DNA from: an uncultured Aquimarina sp.
Lineage (GTDB): Bacteria > Bacteroidota > Bacteroidia > Flavobacteriales > Flavobacteriaceae
DNA: 64,000 bases
Direction of reading: 5' to 3'
Assembly: GCA_947498935.1 (NCBI GenBank)
Contig: CANMMM010000022.1
Location: 20,095-84,094, forward strand
Shown: positions 35,052-46,328 of the stretch, piece after piece
Position numbering within the stretch: position 1 is the stretch's first letter
Layout of the letters: each line of letters starts with the position of its first letter
Position numbers and translations under genes: made by a program
The notes under the pieces: generated by a model
What the model was told of the DNA's origin: nothing
Seen by the model: only the letters and a program-made list of their open reading frames with translations
The model's database searches: none

Positions 35052-35707
35052 TATAATTGCATTGATTTAGCGTCTTCTAAAAATTTCTGTAAACCATTAT
35101 CAGTTAATGGATGTTTCAGTAATCCATCAATTGAAGAAAGTGGTCCAGTCATCACGTCTGCTCCAATTTTTGCACAGTTCACTACGTGCATTGTATGTCT
35201 GATAGAGGCTGCTAAGATTTCTGTTTGGAAACCATAGTTATCATATACTGTTCTGATTTCTTCGATAAGGTTTAAACCATCTGTAGAAATATCATCTAGA
35301 CGTCCTAAGAACGGAGATACATAGGTTGCTCCTGCTTTGGCTGCTAATAATGCCTGTCCTACAGAGAAAATCAATGTACAGTTTGTTCTAATCCCTTTAT
35401 CTGAAAAATATTTGATCGCTTTGATTCCTTCTTTGATCATTGGAACTTTTACTACGATCTGCTTGTGTAACTTGGCTAGTTCCTCTCCTTCTTTAACGAT
35501 CCCGTCAAAATCAGTAGAGATTACCTCTGCAGAAACATCACCATCTACGATATTACAAATATCTACATAGTGCTTTAATATATTTTCTCTTCCTGTAATG
35601 CCCTCTTTAGCCATTAAAGATGGGTTGGTAGTCACCCCATCTAAAACTCCTAACGCTTGTGCTTCTTTGATCTGCTCAAGATTTGCTGTATCTATAAAAA
35701 ATTTCAT
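35051..35707 (-). CDS. tal: Short transaldolase (TAL/FSA family)
   Basis: A 218-residue Schiff-base aldolase. It begins [15 protein letters not shown] and has the active Lys in [11 protein letters not shown]. The motif SPFLGRLDD has Phe where true fructose-6-phosphate aldolases have Tyr, so transaldolase activity is favoured. It shuttles three-carbon units in the non-oxidative pentose phosphate pathway and is coupled to the transketolase genes. Its 5' leader resembles that of the intact GH10 xylanase gene (see 35705-35792). Confidence 0.88.
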   Translation of the reverse strand: MKFFIDTANLEQIKEAQALGVLDGVTTNPSLMAKEGITGRENILKHYVDICNIVDGDVSAEVISTDFDGIVKEGEELAKLHKQIVVKVPMIKEGIKAIKYFSDKGIRTNCTLIFSVGQALLAAKAGATYVSPFLGRLDDISTDGLNLIEEIRTVYDNYGFQTEILAASIRHTMHVVNCAKIGADVMTGPLSSIDGLLKHPLTDNGLQKFLEDAKSMQL

Positions 35708-35792
35708 GTGTTTATAATATTGTTTTAGATGTCACATGAAACTCGACAAGTAATTATTTCAACTGCTTTAAAAAATTAGTTGTCTTGTTTCA
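35705..35792 (-). promoter_or_regulatory. 5' leader shared with the GH10 gene at 49543, with hairpin
   Basis: Reading up from the ATG, 34 of 40 bases match the leader of the GH10 gene (50902-50977), including TAAACACATG at the start codon and GAGTTTCATGT further up. Here TGAAAC (35737-35742) and GTTTCA (35787-35792) plus GACAA/TTGTC can form a hairpin. It could be a shared regulatory or mRNA-stability element. Confidence 0.5.
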
Positions 35793-35836
35793 TTTTAAGT
35801 TTAATTCTATTAGTTGGTGAATAGCATGTAATCAAA

Positions 35837-35870
35837 AATTTGCCTTTTGAGTTTTCTCAAAAGGCAAATT
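35837..35870 (-). terminator. Terminator of the xylB-xylA-porter operon
   Basis: A perfect 15-bp stem, AATTTGCCTTTTGAG with CTCAAAAGGCAAATT, 4-nt loop, then T-rich sequence on the minus strand; 14 bp after the porter stop codon. Confidence 0.85.
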
Positions 35871-35883
35871 AATTATATGGTGC

Positions 35884-37305
35884 TTATTTTTTCCAAAGGT
35901 CTTCCATTTCTTCTAAGGTCTTTCCTTTGGTTTCTGGTACGAATTTCAAAACTACAAACATAGCTATGAGCCCCATTAAACCGTATATCCAATAGGCAAA
36001 ACCATGATTGAATTGCTCAGTTAAATAAGTATTATCATCCATCATCGGGAATGTAAATGATACTAAGTAGTTTGCAATCCACTGTGCTGCTACTGCAATT
36101 GCCATAGCACGCCCACGAATTTTATTAGGGAATATCTCTGATAACAATACCCATGTTACAGGTCCCCAACTCAATGCAAAACTTCCTACGTATACCATCA
36201 TACACAATAATGCTAAGTATCCTGATGCTCCTGCAAAGAATACAAAACCTAATGAAAACATAGCTACAGTCATTCCTAAGGCTCCGATGATCATCAATGG
36301 TTTTCTACCGTACTTATCTACTGTTTTAATTGCAACAATCGTAAACAAGAAATTTACAATACCTACTATAATAGTAAGTAATAATGCTCCATCTGTTTCA
36401 GGATTGATTTTCTTAAAAATCTCTGGCGCGTAGTACAATACTACATTAATCCCTACGAATTGCTGAAAAATAGATAATAACAGTCCAATGATGATTACAC
36501 CCCATCCAAAAGATAACAGCTTCCCAGAAACTGCTTGTCCCATAGATGCTTTGATTTGCTCTAGAATCTTGCTTCCTTCTTCTTCGCCATTTACCTTTTT
36601 AAGCACGTCTAGTGCTTCTTCAGGTTTGTTCTGTAGCATTAAAGAACGTGGTGTATCGGGTACAAAAAATAAAAAGCCTAGAAATAATCCTGCTGGAATA
36701 AGCTCTGATGCAAACATCCATCTCCAACCTGTAGCGTTTAACCACAAGTCAGAACCTCCAGATTTAGAAATAAAGTAGTTTACAAAGTATACAACCATAA
36801 AACCTGCTACAATAGCGAGTTGGTTATACGATACTAAACGCCCTCTACTATCTGCTGGAGCGATCTCTGCAATGTATAAGGGAGAAAGCATTGATGCTAA
36901 TCCTACTCCAATACCTCCTATAATTCGATATACGATAAAGATGGTAGAGAATGTATGATCTGCTTCTCCTATGGGTTTAATTAACATTTCTGGCAATGCA
37001 GAACCTAATGCCGAGATAAAAAATAACACTCCGGCTATGATAAGCCCTTTTTTTCTTCCAAATACTTTACTGATTAATCCACTAAATGCTCCTCCGACTA
37101 CACAACCAATAAGCGCACTAGAGACCAAAAAGCCTTTAAATGCGTTTGCTGCTGTTTCTGAAAGCCCCTTAGGAGTTACAAAAAAGCTTTCTAATGAGCC
37201 TACGGTACCTGATATTACTCCTGTGTCATATCCAAAGAGTAATCCCCCGAGGGTAGCTACCATTGTTAGTTTTAAAAGGTATTTAGAATTTGATGCTGCT
37301 GCCAT
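35884..37305 (-). CDS. Sugar-porter MFS transporter, probably xylose/H+ symporter
   Basis: A 473-residue, 12-TM transporter. Family signatures are present: GYDTGVISG near the start, GRKKGL in loop 2-3, RIIGGIGVGLASMLSPLYIAEIAP, then DKYGRKP in the second half and VPETKGKTLEEME at the end. It lies 12 bp after xylA, so xylose is the likely substrate, although the family includes glucose and arabinose porters. It brings free xylose across the inner membrane. Confidence 0.92.
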   Translation of the reverse strand: MAAASNSKYLLKLTMVATLGGLLFGYDTGVISGTVGSLESFFVTPKGLSETAANAFKGFLVSSALIGCVVGGAFSGLISKVFGRKKGLIIAGVLFFISALGSALPEMLIKPIGEADHTFSTIFIVYRIIGGIGVGLASMLSPLYIAEIAPADSRGRLVSYNQLAIVAGFMVVYFVNYFISKSGGSDLWLNATGWRWMFASELIPAGLFLGFLFFVPDTPRSLMLQNKPEEALDVLKKVNGEEEGSKILEQIKASMGQAVSGKLLSFGWGVIIIGLLLSIFQQFVGINVVLYYAPEIFKKINPETDGALLLTIIVGIVNFLFTIVAIKTVDKYGRKPLMIIGALGMTVAMFSLGFVFFAGASGYLALLCMMVYVGSFALSWGPVTWVLLSEIFPNKIRGRAMAIAVAAQWIANYLVSFTFPMMDDNTYLTEQFNHGFAYWIYGLMGLIAMFVVLKFVPETKGKTLEEMEDLWKK

Positions 37306-37317
37306 AATGTTCCTGAT

Positions 37318-38643
37318 CTATATATACTGATTTATAATGTTTTCAAATAATTCTTGCTTTCCACTTACCAATGGTAATTCTCCATTATCCATTGCGATCG
37401 TATATAATTGATTGAAATCTAATTTTCCATCTTCAAATGCTTTTCCGTTACCAGCATCGAATGAACTATATCTTTTCTCTCTAAGTGACTTATACGAGGA
37501 CGAATCTAAGATTTTTTCTGCAACTAACAATGCTCTTGCGAAAACATCTGCTCCACCAATGTGTGCATGGAATACATCTTCTACGTCTGTAGAGTTTCTT
37601 CTTACCTTAGCATCGAAGTTAACTCCACCACCTTGTAATCCTCCACCTTCTAAGAACACTAGCATTGCTTCTGCTACTTCGTAGATATTATTTGGGAACT
37701 GATCTGTATCCCATCCATTCTGGTAATCCCCTCTGTTAGCATCGATACTTCCTAGCATTCCTGCATCTACAGCTACTTGTATTTCGTGCTGGAATGTGTG
37801 TTGTGCAAGTGTCGCGTGGTTTACCTCGATATTAATCTTAAAGTCTTTATCTAATCCGTACTGTCTAAGGAATGCTATGGAGGTAGCTGTATCGAAATCA
37901 TACTGGTGCTTTGTAGGCTCCATTGGCTTAGGCTCGATAAAGAATGTTCCTTTAAATCCTTGTGCTCTTGCGTAATCACGTGCTTTAGTAAGGAACATAG
38001 CTAAATGCTCTTGCTCTCTTTTCATATTCGTGTTTAGCAAGCTCATATATCCTTCTCTACCACCCCAGAATACGTAGTTCTCTCCGTTCAATGCGATTGT
38101 AGCATCTAATGCAAGCTTTACCTGTCCTGCTGCTCTAGCCAATACATCAAATTCTGGATTGGTAGCCGCTCCATTCATATATCTTGGGTTCGAAAAACAG
38201 TTAGCAGTACCCCAAAGTAATTTAATACCTGTATCTGCTTGTTTTTGCTTTAGGTAATCTACAATTGCTGATAGGCGAGCCTCAGATTCTGCAAATGTTG
38301 CTCCTTCTCTTACTAAATCGTAATCGTGGAAACAGAAATAATCGAATCCCATTTTAGAGATGAATTCAAAAGCTGCATCTGCTTTTTGCTTTGCTGCTTC
38401 GATCGCATCTGTTGGCTGATCCCAGCTATAGTTTAATGTTCCTGGTCCGAATGGATCTGCTCCTGTACCACAGAATGTATGCCAGTATGATATGGCAAAC
38501 TTAAAGTGATCTCGCATTGTCTTTCCTGCAACTACTTGATCAGGATTGTAATATTTAAAAGCTAATGGATTGTCTGATTCCTTTCCCTCAAACTTTATAT
38601 CCTTTATACTACTGAAGTACTCCTTCTTGTCTGATATTATCAT
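37318..38643 (-). CDS. xylA: Xylose isomerase
   Basis: A 441-residue class II enzyme that converts D-xylose to D-xylulose. Catalytic and metal-binding stretches are intact: FHDYDLV (His/Asp), [24 protein letters not shown] (Glu/Lys), [19 protein letters not shown] and [19 protein letters not shown]. The start overlaps the end of xylB by 35 nt; the N-terminus ([19 protein letters not shown]) fits family length, so this overlap is probably real and couples translation. Confidence 0.97.
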   Translation of the reverse strand: MIISDKKEYFSSIKDIKFEGKESDNPLAFKYYNPDQVVAGKTMRDHFKFAISYWHTFCGTGADPFGPGTLNYSWDQPTDAIEAAKQKADAAFEFISKMGFDYFCFHDYDLVREGATFAESEARLSAIVDYLKQKQADTGIKLLWGTANCFSNPRYMNGAATNPEFDVLARAAGQVKLALDATIALNGENYVFWGGREGYMSLLNTNMKREQEHLAMFLTKARDYARAQGFKGTFFIEPKPMEPTKHQYDFDTATSIAFLRQYGLDKDFKINIEVNHATLAQHTFQHEIQVAVDAGMLGSIDANRGDYQNGWDTDQFPNNIYEVAEAMLVFLEGGGLQGGGVNFDAKVRRNSTDVEDVFHAHIGGADVFARALLVAEKILDSSSYKSLREKRYSSFDAGNGKAFEDGKLDFNQLYTIAMDNGELPLVSGKQELFENIINQYI

Positions 38644-40135
38644 ATTCTTTAGTTTTTAATATGCCTGTTAATTCTTTTTTCCAGTTTTTATAAGCGTTTG
38701 TGTAATCGTCTCTATGCTGTAATGGATGGTATGTCATTACATGATCATTTTGTGTAATAACAGTTTCGAAACTATCAAATGTTCCATCAGTTAGCCCAGC
38801 CGCTCTTGCTGCACCTATAGCTCCTGTGGTATTGTAGATTTCTATTTCTTGATTAATTAATGTAGCCACCGTGTTCGAAAAGATTTCCGAACGGAACAAG
38901 TTATCATTTCCTGCTCTAATCACATTAATTGCTGTATTGTCATTTTTTAGGATTTCCATACCGTAAACAAAAGAGAATGCAATCCCCTCTAATGCTGCTC
39001 TAAAAATATGTGACCTCGTATGCTTATTAAGGTTGATATTACACATATGCGTCCCTACATTCAGGTTATTAAACATACGTTCTGCTCCATTGCCAAATGG
39101 TATAAGCTGTAAGTTATTAGACCCTACTGGCACTTTAGATGCATGTGAATTCATGGTTTGGTAAGAATTCGTTTCTAAATTCAGGTTGTTTTTTAACCAT
39201 CTGTACTGAATCCCTGCTCCATTAATACATAGTAGCTTACCTATCCTAGCGGCTTCTTGGCTATGATTTACGTGTGCAAAGTTATTCAGCTTCATCCCCT
39301 CGCTTGCTTCTATACTGTCTGTAACAGCATACATCACTCCAGAGGTTCCTCCTGTAGCGGCTACTTCTCCTGGATTAAAAACATTTAAAGATAATGCATT
39401 GTTAGGCTGATCTCCTGCTCTATACAACACTTTCACTCCTTCTTTTAATCCACTTTCTTCTGCTCCTTGTTTAGACAATTGAGATTGCTCACTAAAAGTA
39501 CCGACTACATCTGGCACCATAGAAGTATCTATTCCATAATGATCTAATACAAGCGTGGCAGGCTTATCTTCTTTAAAGTCCCACAAGATTCCTTCAGAAA
39601 GCCCTGACTTAGTCGTGTTAATTACACCAGAGAATCTGTAAGCGATATAATCTCCTGGCAACATGAATTTGTATATTTTTTCGTAGTTCTCTGGCTCATT
39701 ATCTTTTACCCATTTAAGCTTAGAAGCTGTAAAATTTGCAGGTGAGTTTAAGACATGATCCATACACTTATCATTCCCTATAGCATCAAAGGCATTATTT
39801 CCTATACCTACTGCTCTACTATCACACCAAATGATAGAGTTTCTGATCAATGCACCTTGTTGATCTACTAAGACTAATCCATGCATCTGGTATGAGATTC
39901 CAATCCCCTTAATCTGATCGGCAGACACGTTATTTTCTTTTAATAGTCTCTTAGAAGCATTACATACATTTTTCCACCAAGCTTCTGGGTTTTGCTCTGC
40001 CCAATCAGTCTTGATCGAAATAATATCCATTTCTTCTTCTGGTTCTTGAACCGTAGCTACTGACTTGCCCGTATCGGCATGCACTAGCGCTGCCTTGATC
40101 GACGAGCTTCCTATATCAAATCCTATGTAAAACAT
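38609..40135 (-). CDS. xylB: Xylulokinase
   Basis: A FGGY-family kinase of about 508 residues that phosphorylates D-xylulose. The frame is open to 40183, but the ATG at 40135 starts directly at the conserved [17 protein letters not shown] and is preferred. Other motifs: [27 protein letters not shown] and [10 protein letters not shown], with the catalytic Asp. First gene of the xylB-xylA-porter operon, divergent from the hybrid sensor-regulator. Confidence 0.96.
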   Translation of the reverse strand: MFYIGFDIGSSSIKAALVHADTGKSVATVQEPEEEMDIISIKTDWAEQNPEAWWKNVCNASKRLLKENNVSADQIKGIGISYQMHGLVLVDQQGALIRNSIIWCDSRAVGIGNNAFDAIGNDKCMDHVLNSPANFTASKLKWVKDNEPENYEKIYKFMLPGDYIAYRFSGVINTTKSGLSEGILWDFKEDKPATLVLDHYGIDTSMVPDVVGTFSEQSQLSKQGAEESGLKEGVKVLYRAGDQPNNALSLNVFNPGEVAATGGTSGVMYAVTDSIEASEGMKLNNFAHVNHSQEAARIGKLLCINGAGIQYRWLKNNLNLETNSYQTMNSHASKVPVGSNNLQLIPFGNGAERMFNNLNVGTHMCNINLNKHTRSHIFRAALEGIAFSFVYGMEILKNDNTAINVIRAGNDNLFRSEIFSNTVATLINQEIEIYNTTGAIGAARAAGLTDGTFDSFETVITQNDHVMTYHPLQHRDDYTNAYKNWKKELTGILKTKEYDNIRQEGVLQ

Positions 40136-40290
40136 GTATATTGTATTGTATTGCGTTTCTGTTTCTTTGTGTAAATACGGCACTGACTATTGACGAAATT
40201 ACATCTTATATACCACCCATAAAAACATCAAGTACTATATTTTAATAATTTTATCCTGATTGTAATTTATATGCTTACCATCAATTATTT

Positions 40291-40380
40291 GCGTTAGGGA
40301 TAGTAGTGTAAATCCCACAGCCCGACCAAAGGAGGAGCGAGGAATTGCAACGAATAGCCCGACCCCATAGGGTAACGCCC
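40291..40380 (-). repeat. Intergenic repeat copy E
   Basis: GCGTTAGGGATAG at left, GGTAACGCCC at right, main-type core with CCCACAGCCCGACC and GGAGCGAGGAATTG. It lies in the 700-bp divergent region between xylB and the hybrid regulator; no clear operator was recognised in the rest of that region. Confidence 0.9.
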
Positions 40381-40868
40381 TGATATTACAAAGGTAGGAG
40401 TATCTTCCTGCAATGAATATTTCTTATTATTAATATTAATTTATTAAAGTATTAACAGAAAAACCTACCGTATTCATAAAACAAATGTATGAGAAGCTAT
40501 GCTGAAGCGCAATTTTTACCAAAAAAACGCACTTAAACCTTTTTGTAGTCAAAAACAGACAATTAACACAACACGCTGATAAACAATTATTTACATTAAA
40601 AAAAACACTCATAACAGTACTCCGAAAAGCCTTTCGTAAAAATTCAACGGCTTTCCATTTTTAAAAATGAGGATTAAAAGTAACTAGTAAGCTATATTTT
40701 AGTATTATTTTTGACATTATTTTAGCATCTATATTGTATTATTGTTGAATGCCTAAATATGGCTCTCAATTTTTCAATATGAAATACAGTACTTATTTTA
40801 TAAATGAAATAAGTGAGTTCTTGGATCCAACATCCTTAGGTAAAAACAAGTTGTTATAAATACTTTTC

Positions 40869-43800
40869 ATGAAAGTACTCTTTAAAATTATTATAGCTGT
40901 ATGCTTCTTTTGGACATGTACAACCACGCTATTGTATGGACAACAAGAACACAAATATACTTTCGTCAATCTAAAACAAAATATCACCAAACGTGCGATC
41001 TCTACCATCACCCAAGACCATGAAGGATTTATGTGGATCGGCACGAATAGTAGAGGACTTTATAAATTCGATGGTACCGAGTATACGTTATATGAGCACA
41101 TCTATAATGACCCTACCACCCTTAATAGCTCTATCATTAATTGTGTATACCTAGACAAACAAAACAACATCTGGGTGGGTACTGAAACTGGTCTCAATCT
41201 ATACAATCGCGAACTTGATCAATTTATTACTATTGATTTAGAAAAAGATCAATACAAAAAAATTGGTGTATATTCTATGATCGATGCCGGTAATGGACTA
41301 CTGATAGGAACACATGAGCATGGTGCTTTCTATGTAGACAAAAAAGAAAGAAAAGTCACTCGTGTGGCCTTTGGCAATAAAAATACGTTTCAGGATTTAA
41401 TTATCAATAGTATTGTAAAAGACAATAATCAAAAAATTATCTTAGGGAGTAACAAAGGGTTATTATCATATAACCAATCCGATAATAGCATGTCTCTATC
41501 CTCTTTTACAACTAATGAAGGTGCTACTACTGTTTCTGAATTTGTAGAAACGTTACTGATCGATAAAGCAGGGGTAATTTGGATAGGTACTGTATCCAAA
41601 GGATTGATCAAAATAACAATGGATAATGACTACCATTATCACATAGAGAACTACCCGTTTACTAGCAAAAGGATTTTAGCATTATTACAAACCCCTGAAA
41701 ACTCGATTCTTTGCGGAACTGAAAACGATGGATTATTCTTAGTAGACCATATTGATGGATCTGTAATCCACAATTATAGGTATAATAAGTTCGATAAAAA
41801 CAGTATCAAATCCAATTCCATTTGGTCACTCTTCTTAGACCAGCAACAACGTATATGGATGGGATACTACAATAATGGTATCGGCGTATATGATCAATTC
41901 TATGATAAATTTTCTGATATAGAAAGCCTACCCAATTTACCAAACTCTCTACAATCTAACTCGGTTACTGCTATCACCAAAGCCCCTTCTGGAAATTTGT
42001 GGTTTGGTATGGACGGTGGTGGAGTCGATATTTACAACCCCAAAAACAAAGAGTTTATTCACTTAGCTGACCCTACTAACGGATACATTACTGGATTAAA
42101 AGGTCTGGACGTATTGACCATTTTTATAGATAGCAAAGGAAACTCATGGGTGGGAACATGGGATTCTGGAATTTATTTTTTACCCAAAGGCGGCAATACA
42201 TTTATCAATTACAATGTAGAAACTACTAATGGTGAGATACAGTCTAATAGAATTCTCAGCTTTGCCGAAGATTCTAAAGGTACTATATGGTTTGGTACTT
42301 TTTTAAAAGGACTACACTCCTATACACCAGATACACAAAAATTTACTGCACATAATAGCCGTTCTTTTGAGAATTATGGTATTATAAACAGTAATATCAG
42401 AAAGATACTAGTCGATAGTAATGATCATATATGGGTAGGTACCACAAAGGGCTTGTACCAAATCATCGCTAAAGAAGACCAAACATTCGACATCATATCG
42501 ATTACAGAAAAGATGTCTAAAGATCTGAGCAAATATGCTACAATGGATCTGATTCTCACCCTCTATGAAGACAAACAACAGCATATATGGATTGGCACAG
42601 ATGGCGATGGATTGTTTAAATTCGACCCGAAAAAAGATGTTATCAAATGGTATTATAAGACGAATGGACTACGACAAGAGACGGTATCTAGTATTATCGA
42701 AGCTGATGACAACAGCCTATGGGTTGGTGGCAATAAGGGCTTATCTAAAATCAATATGACGAGCCATTCAATCACCAATTATTCTACCAGTGATGGATTG
42801 CTATTCGATGACTTTAACAACAATTCCGTTTTTAAAGATACGGATGGAACATTGTATTTTGGAGGGTATGAAGGTATTAACTATTTTAACCCTGATAAAA
42901 TATTAATCAATTATAATGTACCTTCTGTATATTTTTCTGATTTAAAATTATCAAACACTTCAGTAGTACCCAATAGCGAAAATGCACCTTTAGAAAAAGT
43001 AATTTCAGCCACCCAAAACATCACACTAAACCCTAATCAACAAGTACTTACCATTGAATACTCTGGGATTAATTACACCAGACCCGAAAAAACTGAGTAC
43101 GCTTATTACATGGATGGTTTTGAGGATAAATGGAATTATGTAGGTAATACGAGAAGTGCCACCTATACAAACTTAGCACCTGGTAATTATACGTTTAAAG
43201 TAAAAGCAGCTAATAATGATGGTATTTGGAATGAAAACCCGATCACATTACATATTAAAATCCTACCTCCTTGGTGGAAAACAAATATCGCTATCTGCGC
43301 TTATATCCTTTTTCTTCTACTCTTAGCCTATACTACTTATCGGATTATTAGCGGAAGGGTTCGCGAAAAAAGACTGATCAAATACGAACGTGACAAGAGG
43401 ATACAAGAAGAGGCGCTAAATGCCAAAAAAATACAATTCTTTACGAATATCTCTCATGAATTCCGAACACCACTTACACTTATCCTTAACCCACTAGAGG
43501 ACATTATCACAAACAGCAGTCATCTCCTTTCCGACAGCCTAAGAGAAAAGCACAAAATCATCTACAAGAACACCAATAGGCTAAAGCATCTGATTGATGA
43601 ACTTATGGACTTCAGAAAGCTACAATACAATAAAATAACGGTCAATGCTAGCGAAATAAGTATTATCCCGTTTGTAAAAGAAGTAACCAGCTATTTTGAC
43701 GAAGAGGCATCTGAAAGAAATATTATGCTAGCCGTAGAGTCTGATCTATCTCCACTTTCTGTCTGGGCGGATCCTGGCATGCTAGAGAAGATCATTTTTA

Positions 43801-45059
43801 ACATACTGTCTAATGCCTTTAAAGTTACACCAGAACACGGTGCTATTACTGTAAGTGTTTTTAGATCTAATAAGCAGGTTATTCTACCACTTATCAACGA
43901 AAAAGAGCCCCTATCTACGCTAGAAATCAGAATAGAAGATACTGGATCGGGTATCAAAAAAGAGGAAATTAGTAATATTTTCGAGCGCTTCTATCAAGCC
44001 AAGGAAATGAATAAACAGTATTACGGGGGTACTGGTATCGGATTAGAGGTGGTACGCAATTTTATAGACCTGCATAAAGGTAAGATCCTTGTAGAAAGCA
44101 AAGAAGGGGTAGGAACCACCTTTAAAATACTACTAGCACTCGGCAAGGAGCATTTTGATACCTCTGAGCTATTTGTTTCTAAAAATATACCCGACACCCC
44201 TACTACGGAAGTATCAGAAACAGAAACGCCACAAAAAGCTGTAGCAACCCCTACACTCAGTCACCCACCCTCTATCACTACTGTTGCAACTACCACAAAC
44301 AAAAAGAAAAAAACACTACTCATCGCTGAGGACAACTCTGAGTTACGAAATTACCTAAAAAACGAATTAAAAGACGAATATATCATCATTGAGGCTACCA
44401 ATGGTCGCGAAGCTTTTGACGCTACCAATAAAATGATCCCAGATGCTATCATCACGGATGTACTCATGCCAGAATTAAACGGGTATGAATTCTGTAGTTT
44501 ATTAAAAAAAGACCTAAAAACAAGCCATATCCCTATATTGATGCTCACTGCCAAAGCGATGAGTGATGATTGGGTAAAGGGTATTGAATCAGGTGCTGAT
44601 GTGTATATAAACAAACCTTTTGAGATGAAAATTCTACGTTCTCAGCTCAAACAACTCATTAACAGCCGACAGATTTTATTCAATAAATATGTCAATACAT
44701 CTGCCACTGTTACTACACCATCGAACACCACTTCTTTAGACAAAGAATTCATTCTCAAAGTCCTTAAATACATTAATGAAAATCTGAGTGACACCGAACT
44801 TAGTGTAGAGAATTTAGCAGAAGAGCTCTTTTTAAGTCGTAGTCAACTGTATCGAAAAATCAAAGCACTCACAGGACAAACGGCTAATGAATTCCTTCGT
44901 AAAGTACGCTTAGAAAAAGCCAAAGAAATGATTGAAAGCGGCAATGATTCTATCGGAGAAATTAGTTATAAGGTTGGTTTTTCATCCCCTTCCTATTTTA
45001 CTAAATGTTTTAAATCTCAATTTGGCATACTCCCTACAGAGATCAACAAACCTAACTAA
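40869..45059 (+). CDS. Hybrid two-component system regulator, likely of xylan/xylose genes
   Basis: A 1396-residue one-protein sensor and activator. Signal peptide (1-24); periplasmic double propeller of Reg_prop repeats (about 30-700, e.g. GFMWIGTNSRGLYKFDG, NIWVGTETGLNLYNR); Y_Y_Y domain (about 715-790); TM (about 803-825). Histidine kinase follows with H863 in NISHEFRTPL and an ATPase domain with NAFKV and GTGIGLEVV. A receiver with D1197 (ITDVLMPE) and an AraC-type helix-turn-helix (about 1295-1396) complete it. Such proteins bind oligosaccharides in the periplasm and switch on the linked utilisation locus. Its position between the xylose operon and the GH10/GH3/Sus genes makes xylo-oligosaccharides the likely signal. 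Confidence 0.95.
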   Translation: MKVLFKIIIAVCFFWTCTTTLLYGQQEHKYTFVNLKQNITKRAISTITQDHEGFMWIGTNSRGLYKFDGTEYTLYEHIYNDPTTLNSSIINCVYLDKQNNIWVGTETGLNLYNRELDQFITIDLEKDQYKKIGVYSMIDAGNGLLIGTHEHGAFYVDKKERKVTRVAFGNKNTFQDLIINSIVKDNNQKIILGSNKGLLSYNQSDNSMSLSSFTTNEGATTVSEFVETLLIDKAGVIWIGTVSKGLIKITMDNDYHYHIENYPFTSKRILALLQTPENSILCGTENDGLFLVDHIDGSVIHNYRYNKFDKNSIKSNSIWSLFLDQQQRIWMGYYNNGIGVYDQFYDKFSDIESLPNLPNSLQSNSVTAITKAPSGNLWFGMDGGGVDIYNPKNKEFIHLADPTNGYITGLKGLDVLTIFIDSKGNSWVGTWDSGIYFLPKGGNTFINYNVETTNGEIQSNRILSFAEDSKGTIWFGTFLKGLHSYTPDTQKFTAHNSRSFENYGIINSNIRKILVDSNDHIWVGTTKGLYQIIAKEDQTFDIISITEKMSKDLSKYATMDLILTLYEDKQQHIWIGTDGDGLFKFDPKKDVIKWYYKTNGLRQETVSSIIEADDNSLWVGGNKGLSKINMTSHSITNYSTSDGLLFDDFNNNSVFKDTDGTLYFGGYEGINYFNPDKILINYNVPSVYFSDLKLSNTSVVPNSENAPLEKVISATQNITLNPNQQVLTIEYSGINYTRPEKTEYAYYMDGFEDKWNYVGNTRSATYTNLAPGNYTFKVKAANNDGIWNENPITLHIKILPPWWKTNIAICAYILFLLLLAYTTYRIISGRVREKRLIKYERDKRIQEEALNAKKIQFFTNISHEFRTPLTLILNPLEDIITNSSHLLSDSLREKHKIIYKNTNRLKHLIDELMDFRKLQYNKITVNASEISIIPFVKEVTSYFDEEASERNIMLAVESDLSPLSVWADPGMLEKIIFNILSNAFKVTPEHGAITVSVFRSNKQVILPLINEKEPLSTLEIRIEDTGSGIKKEEISNIFERFYQAKEMNKQYYGGTGIGLEVVRNFIDLHKGKILVESKEGVGTTFKILLALGKEHFDTSELFVSKNIPDTPTTEVSETETPQKAVATPTLSHPPSITTVATTTNKKKKTLLIAEDNSELRNYLKNELKDEYIIIEATNGREAFDATNKMIPDAIITDVLMPELNGYEFCSLLKKDLKTSHIPILMLTAKAMSDDWVKGIESGADVYINKPFEMKILRSQLKQLINSRQILFNKYVNTSATVTTPSNTTSLDKEFILKVLKYINENLSDTELSVENLAEELFLSRSQLYRKIKALTGQTANEFLRKVRLEKAKEMIESGNDSIGEISYKVGFSSPSYFTKCFKSQFGILPTEINKPN

Positions 45060-45087
45060 CAGAAAGTATATAGTTTAAAAAAAATAA

Positions 45088-45176
45088 GGGCGTTACCACA
45101 AGGGTCGGGCTATTCGCTTCAATTCCTCGCACCTCCTACCGTCGGGCTGTGGGATTTCCACTGCTATCCCTAACGC
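45088..45176 (+). repeat. Intergenic repeat copy F
   Basis: GGGCGTTACCACAAGGG at left, ATCCCTAACGC at right, main-type core. It fills most of the gap between the converging hybrid-regulator and GH10 genes. Confidence 0.9.
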
Positions 45177-45236
45177 AGTAACATAACTATCGAATAGACA
45201 TACGTTTTTACTACATGCACTAAATTGCACCAAAAA

Positions 45237-46328
45237 TTACAACTGTTCTTTTAACCCTTCTACAAATCCGTAATAAGCAGGCTTAGGGTTTAAATTTTCA
45301 TCAAAAACGGTAGGCCAATCTTTTAGCTTAAAAAAGCTACGAATCCAAGTATCTCTATCTGTAAAATCCCAAAACGTAATACCGTATTGCTGTTCTTTAG
45401 GCACAGTAGTTCTATAAATTTTTACTAGATTTTTATACTTATTAGCTTGTCGTTGCTTCATCTCTTCTGTAAGCGTCTCATATTGCTGTTGCCCTCCGTA
45501 TTTCCTATCATTATGTGTATTAAAAATAATATCTACTTCAGATAAATGTATTTTTAATCCTGTATCGGCTGCTTTCTTAAGGGCATATGCAATCGTTTCA
45601 TCTGGGACATCCATCCGCAAGTGCATCTGAAACCCTATTCCTGTAATCGGAACATTTTCTTTTTGTAAAGCTGTAATCATTTTTAACACCGAATGTAATT
45701 TTATAGTATCCCTTTCTATATTGTAGTCATTATAAAATAGATCTGCACTTGGATCTGCTGTATGTGCATACCGAAATGCATCTGCGATATACTCTTTTCC
45801 TAATACCTTATACCAAACAGATTCTCTATAGGCTCCTCCATGAGATTCAAAAGCTGCATTCACCACATCCCAAGCAACCACATCCCCCTTGCAATGCGTC
45901 ACATAGGTAGTTACATATTCTTTTAGAAAATCACGTAGCCACAAACTATCTTCAACAGCTTTTTCTGTTACCCAAGCAGGTGTTGCTTCATGCCAAATCA
46001 ATGTATGCCCAAACAAATGCTGTTTGTTTTTTTTACAAAACGCTACCAATGTATCCACCTTACCCCATACAAATGTTCCATCTGCATCCAATACATGATG
46101 CATTTTCATATCATTAGTGGCTGTAAGGCTATTAAAATTTTGTTTTATAATCTGCTGTAGTTTCGCATCCTCAAGTACTGCCTCGATATTTACAGCTCCT
46201 CCAATTGGAAATTCACTCCAGTCTTTTAATCCTTTTTCTTCTGGCAATGCATCAGTACAAGAAATTACAGCCATACCAAGTGATAGTAATAAACAGAAAG
46301 GAATGACAGACTTTAGCGTAAATAACAT
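45237..46328 (-). CDS. GH10 xylanase-like lipoprotein with acid/base Glu replaced by Ala
   Basis: A 363-residue GH10 protein with lipobox (GMAVISC, Cys24). The fold signatures are complete: HGHTLIWHEATPAWV, LFYNDYNIE, the nucleophile E264 in HLSEVDI, and WDFTDRDTW. At the acid/base site the motif reads WDVVNAAFE instead of WDVVNEAFE: residue 158 is Ala (codon GCA, 45855-45857), one base from GAA. The nucleophile is intact. The enzyme would be badly impaired on xylan, unless another residue helps; a binding role or a sequencing error is possible. The second GH10 gene in the locus keeps its Glu. Confidence 0.93.
   Translation of the reverse strand: MLFTLKSVIPFCLLLSLGMAVISCTDALPEEKGLKDWSEFPIGGAVNIEAVLEDAKLQQIIKQNFNSLTATNDMKMHHVLDADGTFVWGKVDTLVAFCKKNKQHLFGHTLIWHEATPAWVTEKAVEDSLWLRDFLKEYVTTYVTHCKGDVVAWDVVNAAFESHGGAYRESVWYKVLGKEYIADAFRYAHTADPSADLFYNDYNIERDTIKLHSVLKMITALQKENVPITGIGFQMHLRMDVPDETIAYALKKAADTGLKIHLSEVDIIFNTHNDRKYGGQQQYETLTEEMKQRQANKYKNLVKIYRTTVPKEQQYGITFWDFTDRDTWIRSFFKLKDWPTVFDENLNPKPAYYGFVEGLKEQL

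Noticed and set aside
35051..35707. Fructose-6-phosphate aldolase for the 218-aa aldolase
   Set aside because: The SPFLGRLDD motif has Phe at the position where these aldolases have Tyr, and the transketolase neighbours fit transaldolase.
40136..40183. Upstream start for xylB
   Set aside because: It adds 16 residues before the FGGY-kinase N-terminus, which normally begins at MFYIGFDIG.
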